The translations under genes were made by a program, and so were the position numbers. Positions 1-13,838 of a stretch of 64,000 nucleotides of DNA are shown here, one piece after another. The first letter of the stretch is position 1, and every line of letters starts with the position of its first letter. The notes under the pieces were generated by a model. It saw only the letters and a program-made list of their open reading frames with translations. It was not told the origin of the DNA and did no database searches. Origin of the DNA: Epiperipatus broadwayi (lineage: Eukaryota; Onychophora; Udeonychophora; Euonychophora; Peripatidae). The stretch lies in the NCBI GenBank assembly GCA_028023455.1, contig JAQFVV010006718.1:248001-312000 (forward strand). Reading direction: 5' to 3'.

Positions 1-815
1 ATCGGCAATCAAATGTGAAATAAAAGTAATGTAAATTATTATTTAATCATAACCCAAAAACACCCCTTCCACTAATTATTATCAATCAAATGAACACCAC
101 TAAAAGTAACGTAAACTACTATTTAAACATACCCCTTTTCCCAATAATTGTTGTCAACAATCATACACAAAAAAACACCTCTCCCACTAATTATTGCCAA
201 TCACATGTAAAACAATAAAAGTAAGGCAAATTATTATTTAAACATAACCCAAATTACTACTTGAACATAACCAAAAAGCACCCTCTTGTCAATAAAAATT
301 AAACAAAACTTATTGTCCCATTGTCAAAAATATTATTTGTGGAACCAAAATAATTTATAAACAAAAGAAAGTCAAATTGGTTGTCAACCAAATGTAACCA
401 ATAAAAGTAACTTAAATTTTGATTTAAACATACACGCACAAAAAAAACACTTCTCCCAATAATTGTTGTCAGCTATCAAATGTAAACCTATAAAAGTAAC
501 AAATTATTATTTAATCATACACAAAAACACCCCTCCCACTAATTGTTGTTGGAAATCAAATGTAAACCTTTAAAAGTAAGGTAAATTATTATTTAAAGAT
601 ACATCAAAAAACCCATTCTCTCTTTAATTTTGTCAATCAATACTATTTTTTAAAAAAATTACTATTTGAACATACACCAAAAAAGACCCTCTTGTCAATA
701 AAAAAATTAAAAAAACAACTATTATTATCTCATTGTCAAAAATATTATTTGGGAAATCAAAATAATTTAAAAACAAAAGAAAGTAAAATTTGTAAACAAA
801 AAAAAAGTCAATTTT
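1..815. repeat. Degenerate AT-rich tandem repeat with higher-order structure
   Basis: A block of roughly 75-80 bp recurs many times, each copy having an AATCAAATGTAAA-like start, an AAAAGTAA-GTAAATTATTATTTAA middle and a CAAAAACACCCCTCCCACTAATT-like end. A longer segment (CTTGTCAATAAAA to ACAAAAGAAAGTCAAA) is present at about 290-376 and again at about 690-786, giving a ~400-bp higher-order period. No coding potential is seen. It looks like a minisatellite or satellite edge. Confidence 0.7.
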
Positions 816-2745
816 AATAGAGAATCGCTAGCCTGGGAATGTTATATTAATGTGTTTTTGGTTAGAAATAGCGCCATCCCATGGCTGACATGAAGGATCA
901 GATCACAACCGATTTTTATGCCCACAGCAATCTTTTTTTAAAATTAACTGTTACCTACAGTCTTCCTTTCCATAATCTGTAAGCATTAAAATTTTGCAAA
1001 ATACTACATTTTAACAGTATTTTTAATATTTTAAAATATTAATTTTTAAATTGCTCTAATTTTTTATTTCTTTGTTTTTATTTTTGAAACTGTCAGTTTT
1101 TTATTTATTTTATCTTGACAGTTTTAAATTGAGAGGGGGGAGAACTTCAAATTATATATGTGAAACAACATGTCTGTTTCATTATGCCCCACTAATTTTT
1201 GGGATGAAATCACCTGAAAATATGATTTCATTCCGCAAACTATTATTGTTGGGTCTTTACTTGGGGTGAGATATGCTGATCAATAAGTAAAATGAGATGG
1301 GAAAAGTGAATATGTGAAATGCAGCCTCCAATGTCAGGACAAACAGATGTCCAGGCATGGACTACCAGCACACAATGTCCCATGAGGTCACAAGAAAATG
1401 CCTCATTTTTAAGTATTACCTCTCCTGTACCTAGAGAGATATCCACATAAGATTATGAGCCAGAAAATATATTTGGCACTGAGCCAGTCCTACTCATCTC
1501 TTGTGAGTCTTAGGGGCCTGTTCACATGGTCTATTCATGAGACCTATCAATCACTGATGGACTCCTCTAGGAGCTCAACATCCCGGTCTTGACAGTGCCG
1601 AGTATATACTTCAGAGCATCATAAACACAATGCATTCAAGCAGCCCTGCTCAATCATCCACCCATCTCAATATGAAAATCACAAATTCACACATCAATTC
1701 TGCCCTGCTGGCACACCCCTTCTATCAGCTACCTTAGCTTCATTGTTCCAAGGTATAACTACATCCAGGTATTGGAGACTAAGGATCATGATCAGTTCTC
1801 CAATAATAATTTTCATGTTTTGAGGTGTCAACTTTTATATTCTCTTGTCTTTGGTCATTTTTCAGGCCAGACATCATCATAGTGGCTTGCATTTTTATCT
1901 GCACTTATATGCAGCTCATCATCACTGTATGATCTTTTTATGATACAGTTTTGATATGGACTATGCATTTCACCTGTTGAATTTCTTTTTCTCTTCCCTG
2001 GTGGTGCTTCATTTCTTTGTTGACATTAGCATGGTTGTATTTTATAATTGTTGTAGTATTGTGGAAATGATTTCCTCTTATAATGGATAGCACCTACTAT
2101 TGGCCCTTTGTCTTTTCCTATATGGAGCTCTATTTGGCAGATTGGACCCTCCTTTTTTATTGGTTGCTGAGGTATGACAGTTGTCATATCCTGTTAACAA
2201 CTCAGCCACGAATGATCTGGCATTTCATCCCAATTAGCATTCTATCAAGATAAGTAGGAAAACTGTGGCAGATCATCCTGATGATTTGATGTTCTGATAA
2301 TGGGTCCACTGTCAGAACCCTCGACTTGGCCACTTCTTTTCTAAAGAAGGGTTTGTAAGATTCTCCAGGTGGACATTTTTAACGGGATACCTTATACTTG
2401 ATTTCCTCTTGACAGTGTCCAGTAGTAGCTTATGAGTACCCTTTTAAAATCATTAGAATAGGTGGGTTGGCTAAACAACTGCCTATATGTGTTCTAATCC
2501 TAACTTTTAAAAATAACTATTAAATAATGTACTATACTTTTTGGGTTATATCAATACAAACAAACAGAGCATAAATATTTCCCCCACTCTCTTTCTGTCT
2601 TAGGTTTTTGGAACTTAATCCTGTAGGGGTTAAACTTGGGTGCCCTACAGCTTCCCTTCCTATATAAAAATGTGATGATGATTTTTTCTGTATTTCATTT
2701 TATGCACATTACTATAATTTTAGCCACAGGCTAAATTGAAATGGG
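816..2745. other. Non-genic stretch with a GC-richer fossil segment
   Basis: No supported gene. Between about 1300 and 2430 the base composition is less AT-rich than the surroundings, and the minus strand shows broken open stretches (for example about 2240-1790) with protein-like composition but several stops. This looks like an old transposon coding relic whose family I do not recognise. Confidence 0.35.
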
Positions 2746-2748
2746 CAC

Positions 2749-2750
<2 letters not shown>

Positions 2751-2832
<82 letters not shown>
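2751..2832. repeat. (TA)n microsatellite
   Basis: About 80 bp of uninterrupted TA dinucleotides. Similar but shorter TA tracts mark the edges of several insertions later in the window. Confidence 0.95.
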
Positions 2833-2835
<3 letters not shown>

Positions 2836-5800
2836 TTAGTCAAAATAACAAAAATCTAAATACATACCAACATATATAAGTCTCTAAGAGATTGTAAGGG
2901 CTAGTTGCCAAAAGGTGACATCTGTTAATGTTTGAGTGTCTGAATGTAAAACAAGTCATATTGTTTGTGCTCACTTTTTTGGAGAATCCATGTTTAAAAG
3001 TTATTAATTTCTTATTTTTTAAGATTGACAGTCTTCTAAAAGTTTGTAGCAAAACAATAGAAAATGTCAATGATACACATCAAGTCAGTACTCATCTGAA
3101 CATTGTCTTTTTTAAAGCAGCTGTTTTTTTATTTGAAATCTGTATTGCAGAAATGGTAGTATCATGAGCTAAGAACTAGACAATGAATGACTGAACACAT
3201 ATCATACAGTCAGACAAATTGTATACATTTTTACTAATTTTCAGAATTATTTATATCTGATAGTAGCAAAAACGCCTATTAATTAGATTGCCATTTCTGT
3301 TTAAAACATGTTAATAAAAGAATCGTGATTTGGATGGCTATTTTGAAAGAACAGTTTCATTCTATGATGTAAATATTCCCGAATCACTCCTTTTAATAGA
3401 TGATAATGCTTCATTACAATCAAATACTGAGGAAAACATGAAGATGATATTATACATTTGCCATGATTTTCTCACTTGATTTAAATATCGCCAGTCTGTA
3501 AACCAATCATTTAAATACTGGGTGAAAGATATAAATGTTTGTCTAGTTCCATTTTATATAAAATACAGTTTTTGATACCAATGTGTTCTCTGTCATAGCA
3601 CTCAATTTTTTGATCAGGATCTATCAGTCACAATGTTATTTTTAGTCGATCTATTGAAGTTTATTCATTATATTTAAATATGGGTGGGAAATTCAGGCAA
3701 AATAAATTGACATTATTATTATTTCTCTACTTAATGCATAAATTATGACAGTTTTTTAATGTTTTACAACTAACAAATATTACTGGTTATTGAAATAAAA
3801 TCCTAGTTTCTACTTAAAAACACTCAGCCTTATAATTTTCTTGATATTGAGCTTCACTTTTTTGCATAATGCACAAGTTGTAACTTATTGGTTATTGCTA
3901 AAAAATAATCTCCAGTGGATGAGAGAAAATGTAAATAATAATTTGACTACCCATATAATTTGTTTTTGGCTCTCTATAGGGTCACTTCTTATGCTCACCA
4001 AAATGGAAATTTACATATATTAGTATGCAGTTGTTGTTTTATTTTTGTATTGTTTAAATAGTTACTTCGTCTTGGCATTCAATTATTATCCATTGCTTGC
4101 AAGCACAAAATTGCTAGTTAAGATAAGAATTTAATAGACATAGTAAATTTAATAATGTTTTAATACCATTTACAAATATTAAAATCAAATTCAAAATATT
4201 GGAGAATACCATCATTTTTTAAATATTATTTTTTTGGAAAAAAAAATGTTGACATGGTTAATTGCAGCTTGTAATAATTTATTGATAAAATTAAAAATTG
4301 ATTATGAAGTTAAAAGTTATAAACCTTTTAATGGAATTGAACATATTTCTTTTGTCAATAATTTATTAAATAATGAAAATATTTCACTTCATATTGCATA
4401 TTGGTTAGATACATTAAATTAATATTGAAAAAGTAATAATTGCTATTCAAAACTATATTTGAAATAAGTAGTAGCTAATTATAACTGATGTTCGTAAAAA
4501 AGATTTGTCATCCAAAAGTTTATTGTGTTTATCAGAATCTGTTTATTCAGACATTATTATATTATGAAACTAAAAAATAAATAATAAATATTTAGATTAC
4601 TTGCTGTTTATTGTATCTTTATTAATATAAAGTGAATTTGTTTTTTAATGTTTAAATAATTTTATTTTATAAATATTTTAGATTTTTTTTAATGTCTTAA
4701 AAATAAATATCCATGGATAGTTAATCACTGTCTCATATATAATAAAGATTGAATACAAATGGTCTACGTAGCATTTAATGATAGTATTTTTGGTGATCTC
4801 ACTCTTTTATTTTATTTATATATTGTCATTGAAGATTTTGAAAAAAATATTAAAATATTATCACATCACTTTTTGTCTAAACTTATTCTAAATTTAACAG
4901 TAATATTTTATTTCACGTCACTCCTATGCCAAACCTGTAAGCATGAGTAATAAACACAGTGAACCTCTATTTGAGGCGATGTTATAGCCATGAAGTGGCT
5001 GAAGAATAGTGATGTAAAAGTTATTTCTGCTGTTATATAAGGATTCACCTGATCTTTTTTTATTCTTAACCAAAATATAAAATTAGTCTTTGATGATTAT
5101 CATGCAAAGGAAGTTTTTTTAGTTATTGGCAGTCTAATTATATTGTTTTAATAAAATAATTGAAAATTTGAAAACCTGTTTTATGAAATACAATAAATCA
5201 TTACAGCTTGTTTAATCTAATCCAAAAACATTTGGAATACTCCTTTATGTGAAAATGATTTTGATTATCTTTGGAGCAAGTGTGAAAATAATGTTAATTA
5301 ATAAGCTTAACATCGAATTATTTAATATGAATGAAATCTGCAGTCTGCCTTAAAAAAGCAATGCCTTGTTAAAGAACTGCTTTTGTTTTGTTTTGTTTTT
5401 AAACTTTTCTTTATCTTTTGAATAGATGCTGTTGACAAACATTCTCCAGATGAATTATAAACAGTAGTCATTATCTCTGTCTTAAATAATAGTAGAAAAA
5501 CATACTAGCTATCCATTATGAATCTAATAGAAAGTATCTCGGGTAAGAAAAAATTGAACTAATATAGTTGTAGGCGTAGCATAATATGTAAGAACGCCTG
5601 AAGAGAAGAATAAGCAATTGATGTTAAAACTGTCAGATTTTTCATTACTAAAAAATGGTTCAGGATATTTTTTATTTTGCCGACAAAATGTATTTCAAAT
5701 GAAAAGGCTCATTGTGAAAGGCAATAAAGCATTCTGCTTATTAAAAAAAGTACCTGTGTTAGTTTATATCATTGATGGAAAAGACAGTCTTATTTACGAT

Positions 5801-6886
5801 ATGAAAATTAATAAAATTTCATTGTTGTAAGAATATAAAGATATTTCCAGTAAATTGTACTTTTATCTAGAAAAGTTGTTTAAGTGTTAACTAATAACAC
5901 TCATTCCAAATTAATAATATTGTTCTCATTCTACGTAATTTACATATACTAAAAAAAATCAAACGAGAATACACATTTATTTATTTTTGCTAAGTTGTTT
6001 AATTAGTGTATAATATGTAATTATACATGAGATTATAGTTTTAAAACTTTTCTTTTTTGGTAATATCCAGGTAATTGAAATATGTTCAAATGTGAACAAG
6101 ATTCGAACTGGTGTTGTTATTTAATACAGATTAAATATTATTCAAATTATGAATATGTTCTTTATGGCAACAAAATTACTGCTAAATACTCTGAACTCAA
6201 GTATTTTAATACTAATAATTTAAGTAGTATTATTATTACTATGTATCTAAAAACAGTGAAGTTTTGAAAGTTAATTGAATGAATTACAATATTTATATTA
6301 GTTATTATATTCAATTAACGTTTTCATTTGGCTTTAAAAAATTTAGCGAATTTTGGACTTACAGCATTATGTTGAATATCTTTATAGTTAATTGATCAGC
6401 CAAAAGCACCCAGCCACATTCTCAAAGAAGATCGAACAATTAAAGGCCAGAGATGGCAAAATTGCACACCCAGACATATTTGCTGCTACATGGTCACTAT
6501 TAAAAACCTGAAACAAAACATAACCTAAAAAACAAATTATGATTTTTCTGTAACAAGAACAACTATTTTGTTGTTGTTTGTTTAACATATCCCTTTCTTT
6601 AATTATTCTTTCTGTTTGCTCTAAAGCTATATAGTTTTAAACCATGTATTTTCAACAATGTAACTTTGGTTAACAACAAATTCATGTAATCTAATTCGTA
6701 CAATAAAGTATATTATTGAAACATAAATGATATAATGTTAAATATATATTGTAAATGTTTGTTTTTATAAATATATTATAGTACAATTTTAGTATTGAAA
6801 ATATTAAAAAATATGTGAGAATAATCATTTACTATTTTTATTATTTTTACACATATAAAATATGTGTTCTGTTTTTAATTCAATAG
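2833..6886. other. AT-rich non-coding DNA, probably intron of the topoisomerase II gene
   Basis: Reading frames here are short and AT-biased, and none resembles the topoisomerase II segment that should precede the exon at 6887. I see no RNA gene or intact mobile element. The stretch ends in a pyrimidine-rich tract and an AG acceptor at 6885-6886. Confidence 0.5.
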
Positions 6887-6987
6887 AGGATAAACCAGAA
6901 AAAGAAGTAATTCAGATGTTATCTGCCCGAGGATATGATTCTGATCCAATTAAATTCTGGAAAAAAGGTCAAGCCATACTTTTACAG
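6887..6987 (+). CDS. TOP2: DNA topoisomerase II, internal exon (end of catalytic core)
   Basis: The exon reads DKPEKEVIQML followed by RGYDSDPIKFWKKGQA. This matches the conserved type IIA topoisomerase stretch in which an NKP-E-E segment is followed by a GYDSDPV-AW block, just before the acidic linker and the C-gate coiled coil. Topoisomerase II is the ATP-dependent nuclear enzyme that passes one duplex through a double-strand break in another. The acceptor is CAATAG at 6881-6886 (an alternative AG two bases on is possible), and the donor follows CAG at 6987 as GTTAAT, leaving phase 0. The next exon enters in phase 0. Upstream exons carrying the ATPase, TOPRIM and catalytic tyrosine regions are not in the window. 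Assignment is by motif recognition across four exons in the correct order. Confidence 0.85.
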
Positions 6988-7223
6988 GTTAATAATATTA
7001 TTGTTTTACTGTGCTCATGTGTGTGTGTTTGCTCTGACAAATTTACAATGATAAACTTTTTTTTAAATCTAATTTCAAAAAATAATTAGAATTCATCAAA
7101 TTAAATGAAAAATATGTTTGGTAAAAAACATATACAATGTTGAAAGTAAATAAACTCCTAAGAAAAATTTAAAAACTTAAGTAATTTATTTAATAACATT
7201 AATGTAATTGAAGAAGATATACT

Positions 7224-7466
7224 CACGTGCTGCACTGTCATATTAAACCATTTTTGTTAACTATGAGGAAACTCAATCCCAGTCACATGATCAAGACTTT
7301 GAAAAGATAAGAACGGCCATCTTATCTTTGTACCTAAGTCCACTTATATAGACCAATAATAAGTATCTTGGATTGAGAGCATATATTATTCATGTAACTT
7401 GGATTTAGAGTTTCCTCATAATCAACAAAAAGACTGTTGGTTTAATATGACAGTATAGCACATGTG
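7224..7466. mobile_element. Palindromic MITE-like element
   Basis: Imperfect inverted repeat. The left arm (CACGTGC, then TGTCATATTAAACCA and a GAGGAAACTCAA segment) is answered on the right by GAGTTTCCTCATAATCAAC, then TGGTTTAATATGACA and GTATAGCACATGTG. Arms are about 55-60 bp around a centre that has its own short palindrome near 7300-7330 (AGATAAGA to TCTTATCT). No coding content. A second copy lies at 7640-8245. Confidence 0.65.
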
Positions 7467-7639
7467 TAGTGGTTGATTACCATCTGTTTAGAATTACAGT
7501 TTAAAATTGCGCTTGTAAATATTTTCATCAATTACATTAATTCTAACATCCCTTACATTAACTAGCAGTAAATGTTAAAATTGACAAGTATTAATATGTG
7601 TAATAAAGAAAATGGAAGTAAAGTGAATAATATAAAATA

Positions 7640-8245
7640 TTCATGTTCTCCATCCAAAATACTTACGATGGCCTATATAATTGCATTTAGGTACAATGAT
7701 AAAAAGGTCATTCTTATCTTTTCGAAGTCTCTATCATGTGGCTTGAGTTGAGAGTTGCTTCATTATCAACAAAAACATTGGTTTAATATGATAGCATAGC
7801 ACAGGGGTCCCCAACCCTATGCTCATGGGCACCATGGTGCCCCAGACCATTTTACATGTGCCCGGCGGCTATCCGAACACAATAAAAAATAATTTATCTG
7901 ATACAAATAAATTTAATTTTTAAAATTTCTTATAAATTATTGTATTATATTGTAATCAAATTGTAGGGCATACTATACTTTTACAGCGTAAAAAAAAAAA
8001 CGTTAATTATATATTAAAATTTTATTTTTGAAATAAATATTTTTTTGTACATTATGTGTATTATTAACAATATCCAACTATAAATTTACATTGAAAAAAT
8101 AAATGGTGCCCACCACCTGGTTGAAAAAATAAATGGTGCCTACCACCTGGTCAGTATTATAGAATGTGCTCTTAAGTGCAAAAAGGTTGGGGACCCCTGG
8201 TATAGCACATATGTAGTGGTTAATTACCATCCGTTTAAAATTAAT
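7640..8245. mobile_element. Second copy of the palindromic MITE, split by a hAT MITE
   Basis: The part left of 7801 repeats the right half of the 7224-7466 element (ATCAACAAAAAC, GGTTTAATATGATAGCATAGCAC). After 8207 it resumes with TATGTAGTGGTTAATTACC, matching TGTGTAGTGGTTGATTACC in the first copy. The intervening 398 bp is a separate hAT insertion, so this element is older than the hAT MITE. Confidence 0.65.
7802..8199. mobile_element. hAT-superfamily MITE with 8-bp target duplication
   Basis: Terminal inverted repeats CAGGGGTCCCCAACC and GGTTGGGGACCCCTG are perfect over 15 bp and have the CAG...CTG ends typical of hAT elements. Flanks GCATAGCA (7794-7801) and GTATAGCA (8200-8207) are an 8-bp target site duplication with one mismatch, as expected for hAT. 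No transposase is encoded. An internal ~30-bp direct repeat (AAATGGTGCC...ACCACCTGGT) lies at about 8100-8150. Confidence 0.9.
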
Positions 8246-11200
8246 AACATAGAATAAAATTAATCTATAATTGGTTTATTATCTAAAAAGATTATTGTGA
8301 TCATAATTTTGTGGAAATTACATATTTCTGCTATTATTTAATTCATTTGCCATATTTTGATGTAAAAAAAATATTGGTCTAATTTTTCTTAGATTTATGG
8401 GTTTAAATCTAAATTTGCTGGAAATTTTTTAAAAAGTTTTACATGACATTGTTACTTTACCTATTTTAATATTTCATAGAACATTGCTTTTCGTATTCTA
8501 TCAAATAAAATAATGCAAACAAAATGTTAATCTGTCTTGTTTTACAGACAAACTAATCTTTTGAATTGAAATTTTATACAGTTTTTTTGTTACTCTTAGT
8601 TAAGCCAGAATTTATAAAAATGAAGCTATGATATGAAAGAAATCTTCATAAGCTGCTTCATTTGTTTAATCCTCTCCACTCTCTTATATGTAAATCAACT
8701 ATTTAGTTTATTTTTATCCTAGTTTGTGACCCAAATCTACCTAATCATGTTCAAACATTAAAATATAAAGATAACATTCTACCTATTTTCTGAAATATCA
8801 TCTTATGTCCAATAAATCATATAACAGAATTTCAATCTATACTTTTTTTGAATAAATTTCTATGGTTCCTTCTAGACAGTTTTGTGCAATAACTGAAATG
8901 ATTATTATTTGTGTAGTTGCTTTGACTTTATTTAGATTGTTTTAACACATTTATATGAGAAAAGAAATACCAACAAATTAGGAATATCATATTTATCTAA
9001 ATGGCTTAGGAGTAATTAAAACATTTATGCAAAATATATCGAGATTAAATTTTTCATTTCATTATCTAACTTTATTTTTGATTTCTGTATTGTGTTTTGA
9101 TATTATTAATTGCCTTTTTCTTTATTTTAGAATCATGAATGCTGTTGCCAAATAAATCCTCAGGATAATTTCTATGTATTGCTTTATTAAGTGGGAGTAT
9201 TGAGTTTGCATTATAGTCATTCAGCCTTTTTTTTATTAATAATATATCATTTATTCCTCTATCACATGATTCTAGCTCCTCACTGAGGATATTAGATAAG
9301 ATGGCACTGGATAAATATTTATTAAGCACTATGATCTGGTATCTATTAGTTATTAAAGCTGTCATAGTTTTGTTAATAAAAAGTATACTATATTTTTCTT
9401 TTATTTTTAGCTTTAATGATCTAAAATATTCAAAATATTTAAAGTTTTGAATTCAGTCCAATTTGCATGTCTAGTAAATAGGTCTCATAGCTTTTGCTGA
9501 TTATGGTTAAATATCAAAATATGACCAAAAGGTAGACCCTGGATGTTTGTTGCAAAAAAATATTCTTGATTGTATAAATCCAATGGCTAAATACTTATAA
9601 TGGAAATATATTTGGCACTATTACATGGTTCCATTAATTACTTATGCATAAGAGATGGATTTAGTGAGAAATAAAAGTGATTAATGCTGTTAATTCCAAT
9701 TAAATTATATTAATTTACATTATATGTACTACGTTTTAAATAACTTGATTATAAGACACTTTCATTAAATACTTAGATGTTTACATAACTATTTATTGGA
9801 TTAGAAATTATCAAATTTCTTTAACTTTAAATGTAGACTTTAATTATTATTTTTAATAAAAACCAAATATATTTTTTACTATTTATAAATGCTAACTTGT
9901 TATTTAACCATTCAAATGCTGGTACTCATTGCATAGACAATCTACATAACTAAAGTTTTACATACCCACATAGAACTACCAAAATTGTATTGAAGATACT
10001 AATTAATAAATAAAAAGATTGCAATCAAATAGTTTTTCTTATTTATTTAAATTTGTGATTCAAAAATAAAAACAATTGATTATTTATTAGAATTTGTAAT
10101 TAAACGAATAAAAAACAATTCAATCAAAGTTTTCATTATTTATTACCATTTTCAAAACAACCATTTTTGATATGCATTTCTGGTTGAAACAATAAAACTA
10201 ATATTTGGTTGAGCAAATGTATTTTCGGACAATGCATCTTTTTTTTTTGGGAAAAAAAGATTTTGTAACATCAATCGTAAGTAAAATTTAGTGCATAGTT
10301 TTATAATAAAACAATATAAAGTATAAAATCTTGCGTAATGTATTAAAACGAATATCTTGCAAAAAATACAAACTGACATATTTTAATTAAGAATAATACA
10401 AAATAGTGACGCTGTAATTTATTAATTTATTAATGAACTACCTATATTGTCAGTAATAATGATTAATTTAATCTGTATTATTTTTTTTAGTCAGTTATGC
10501 ATAGTGAGTGTTGTTCATTAAGAAACTTTTAATAAATTACGATTTCCATTACTTTGTAATTTTTAAATAAATTATCCAAATTTTATTATTTATATAGTAT
10601 TATTATACATTTTACATTAATTTGTATAAAATTTCTTCAGGAGTTTATTTATTTTAAAAATATTAAATTTATCGATTAGCATCTTCAATATAGATTTGGT
10701 GGTTCTGTCTAGTATGTATTACTGTAATCTATTATATAGAACATCTATCAGTAAGTACCCAAATTCCTCCATTCATGCGCAAGATGTTATATTTTGTAAA
10801 AACTTTAACTATATATATTCATCATATTTTTGTAGATAATATGTAACTAACTACTAATAATGTTCCCCATCTATAAACCATTTATTTCATGTGTAAGAGT
10901 AATAGTAAAAGTAGAGGAAATTGAATGGTTAAAGAAAGAGTCGTGAATTTATAAATAATAAAAAATAAGTATATGGTATTTAATAAAATTAAAATTTATA
11001 TTTAAGATTAATGAAAATTAATAATTTCTCATCTAATAGCAATCATTTATGTATTTATTTAAAAGCTGTTATAGTTAGAATGATTACCTAGTATAGATTA
11101 GTAAAGTGGATTCATAAAGAAAGTATTATATAATTGCAGGAGGAATAGTATTTGATATTTTGAGTGTGTTGAAGTATCTTGATCTAACTTAAAAAACCTG

Positions 11201-11789
11201 CTATAATTCAAATGCATTTTAAGTTATCTATATATTTTATCAATGTCTTTTTCCATATATTTGAATTATAAGAATGATAATTGAATATCAAATTAAATCT
11301 AAGGTAGAAAAGTTACATATTTTGTTTATTGTTGGCTCATAAGGATAAGAATATTAATTCCAGTGATTTTGGCATTTACTGATATATGCAATCTATTAAA
11401 TGAAAACAAAATGTAATATGTTTTTAAGATTTTTTTTAAATTTGCTGTAAACACACTGAATCTATTTATGATAATTTTAAAATTGCATTTTGTACTCAAT
11501 CAATAGATAATGATCATGAGAATGTTTTGTAGAAATTTCTATAGTTAATAATTTATTTATTTTAGAATCTTTTGTTCAAAAGTAATTTTATTTTTTGAAA
11601 AACCTGAATTAGTATCTGAAAATTATTATTTATTAAAGTCAAGCAGTTATATACCAACGTATTTTATAATGTTGCATTTTTATTCATTTTAAAATTTACT
11701 GTACATCTTTTTTTGTTTATTTACCGATTTAGCGTCATATTTACAATAATTATTGTAATATTTTAGTGTTTGATATAACATGATTACAG

Positions 11790-11936
11790 GTTGATAATGA
11801 TGACAGTAGTGAGGATGAAGAAAGTACTGTTAAAGAAAAGAACAGTGGCCCAGATTATGGTTATCTTTTGGGTATGGATATGTGGAGTTTAGTCAAAGAA
11901 TTTGTCGATGAGTTGATGACAAAACGAGATGCCAAG
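11790..11936 (+). CDS. TOP2: DNA topoisomerase II, internal exon (acidic linker and C-gate coiled coil)
   Basis: This 49-codon exon is phase 0 at both ends. It starts with an acidic, serine-rich stretch (VDNDDSSEDEE), continues with SGPDYGYLLGMDMWSL, and ends KEFVDELMTKRDAK. Known topoisomerase II proteins have an acidic loop, then an SGPDFNYIL-M-LW-LT-E motif and a coiled coil ending in a DEL-..RD-K pattern, in the same order. The acceptor is ATTACAG and the donor AAG|GTGAGA. Reading frame and splice phases agree with the exons on either side, which supports the gene model strongly. Confidence 0.9.
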
Positions 11937-13749
11937 GTGAGATGTTTATTTACTTATGCTTCTATTAGCTCTTTTTAGCAAGGTTATTTTTAATTTTTAA
12001 ATGGAGTTTTTCCAGTGCTGCTATTTTTCTTTATTTTACTTATTAGTTTTAGAAATATATTTTATGTTCTGCAATCATTGATTTTACTTCTTTTTCTTGG
12101 TTTATCTCATGAAAAATATTTTTATTATTTGTTTTAATTTTTTAAAAAAAAAAATTTTAAGTTTTTATTCTTATATTTTTAAATCATGATGATAATTAAG
12201 AAAAGCACTTAAAAAATTATATTTTTTGTATACACTATAGTACTTTATTTTAAAGATTTGTAATGAAAAATGAAAGGAAATAATAACATGGATTAAAAAT
12301 AGTCATATTGTATCATTTTAAAATTTAAATAATTATAGAATAGTTAGTTAACATACAAAAAAAATTGTGCAGCTATTTGATTTCTAATATATATTCATTT
12401 TAAATATAGTAGTGTTGTTTTACTTTAATCATTCAAAAAAAATGTTTATATTTTAACTCTAAATATGTATATTTTTTGCTGAAAGTCTTGAGTGTTATAA
12501 AGATTATTGCTATCATCCATTTTTATATTTTTGCATATTTTTAAAGCAGGGTACATCTTATATTGAACACATTAATTAGTTGAGAATTTTTTTTTCTACT
12601 GTTGAAAATTTTATTTCTCTTCTTTTTTTTTATTTTTTAAATATCTTCACGTCTATACGCTGCATAATTTAAAGAATGATTAGGGTTTTTTTTACTAATT
12701 GCTGAGTAAGAAAATTAGATATTTATTCAAGATAACTCCAAGACAACAAATTAAAATTTAAAGAGAAGTTATTGCTAGCAAAAATTCTACATATATAACA
12801 TTCACAGACATAATAGATTTGGGGAAAAGTTTCATCATTCTATGAGAATAATACTTTTACAAATGAAACTTAAGAATTCAAGAAAGAAAAAAAAGAGCAG
12901 GACAAATATGTTGCCTGATGTTTTGGAAATTGAAAAAGTGAGTGAATTGGTAAAGCAAGTGGTGGAAAATACGTAAATACTTTATGGTATTTGGTTTTAG
13001 AATTAATACAGTTTACTATGGAAATAATATACCCAGCAAATGACAAAACAGTTTTTAACAATATATTAATAAAAAGCAAAAATTATATAGATAAACATAT
13101 AAATATTGTACAGACTAATAGTAAAATTTTAGAAAACTTGATAATTATAAATTAGTAGACAATATAAAATACAAAAAAGGAATTGTATATAAAATTAATT
13201 GGGTCCATTGCAATATGATTTTTTTGTGGACATACAGGGAAATGGTTAGAGATAAGAACTAAAGAACATAACTGCAATTAATAGGCGATATATACATTCA
13301 CTAATTAATTTACTGGCATAAAATAGATACTTCAAAAAATATTAAATCTTTAAATTAATTAAGATCCAAAAAGAAGAAAAATATAAGAAACATTTTAAGT
13401 ATAACTTAAATAAATAAGTGTATGAATATTTATAAAACTTCAATAAATTTAGTTAATAATTGGTCAATTAAAAATGAATGGAAAGTTATATAAGGTAGTA
13501 TATATTAAGTTGTATAGAGTATGTTTTATTTATTTTATATATTATGTTATATAGCCAATTATTTGAAATTTTATCTAATCTCTTTGTCATAGTGTTTTTC
13601 TGTTTTTATTCATGTTTTATTTTGTTATTGGTGTTGTTTTACTTCATGAACACTGAAAAGCGTTTTGTGTGCAATAATTTGTTAAAATAGATTAACATTT
13701 GAAAAGACCATAAAAACGTGCTGAAAAATATTTTTATGGATAATTATTG

Positions 13750-13752
<3 letters not shown>

Positions 13753-13833
<81 letters not shown>
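13753..13833. repeat. Compound (TA)n-(GA)n-(GT)n-(GA)n microsatellite
   Basis: About 80 bp of TA, then GA, GT and GA repeats. It ends exactly where homology to the inverted RTE endonuclease begins, so it marks or obscures the left boundary of that insertion. Confidence 0.9.

Positions 13834-13838
<5 letters not shown>

Larger units (their letters stand above)
6988..11789 (+). other. Topoisomerase II intron (4.8 kb)
   Basis: AT-rich intron with GT at 6988 and ATTACAG at 11783-11789. It contains two palindromic MITE copies and a hAT MITE (annotated separately). A 97-codon minus-strand frame at 9072-9365 has protein-like composition but no recognisable family and no partners; I regard it as a possible transposon relic. 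The rest shows nothing I can support. Confidence 0.6.

Noticed and set aside
1243-1446. 67-codon minus-strand frame with several Cys and His
   Set aside because: Spacing does not fit a known zinc finger, and neighbouring frames are broken; treated as part of an unidentified fossil segment.
9072-9365. 97-codon minus-strand frame
   Set aside because: Somewhat protein-like but isolated in an intron, no recognised domain or partner; mentioned only within the intron entry.
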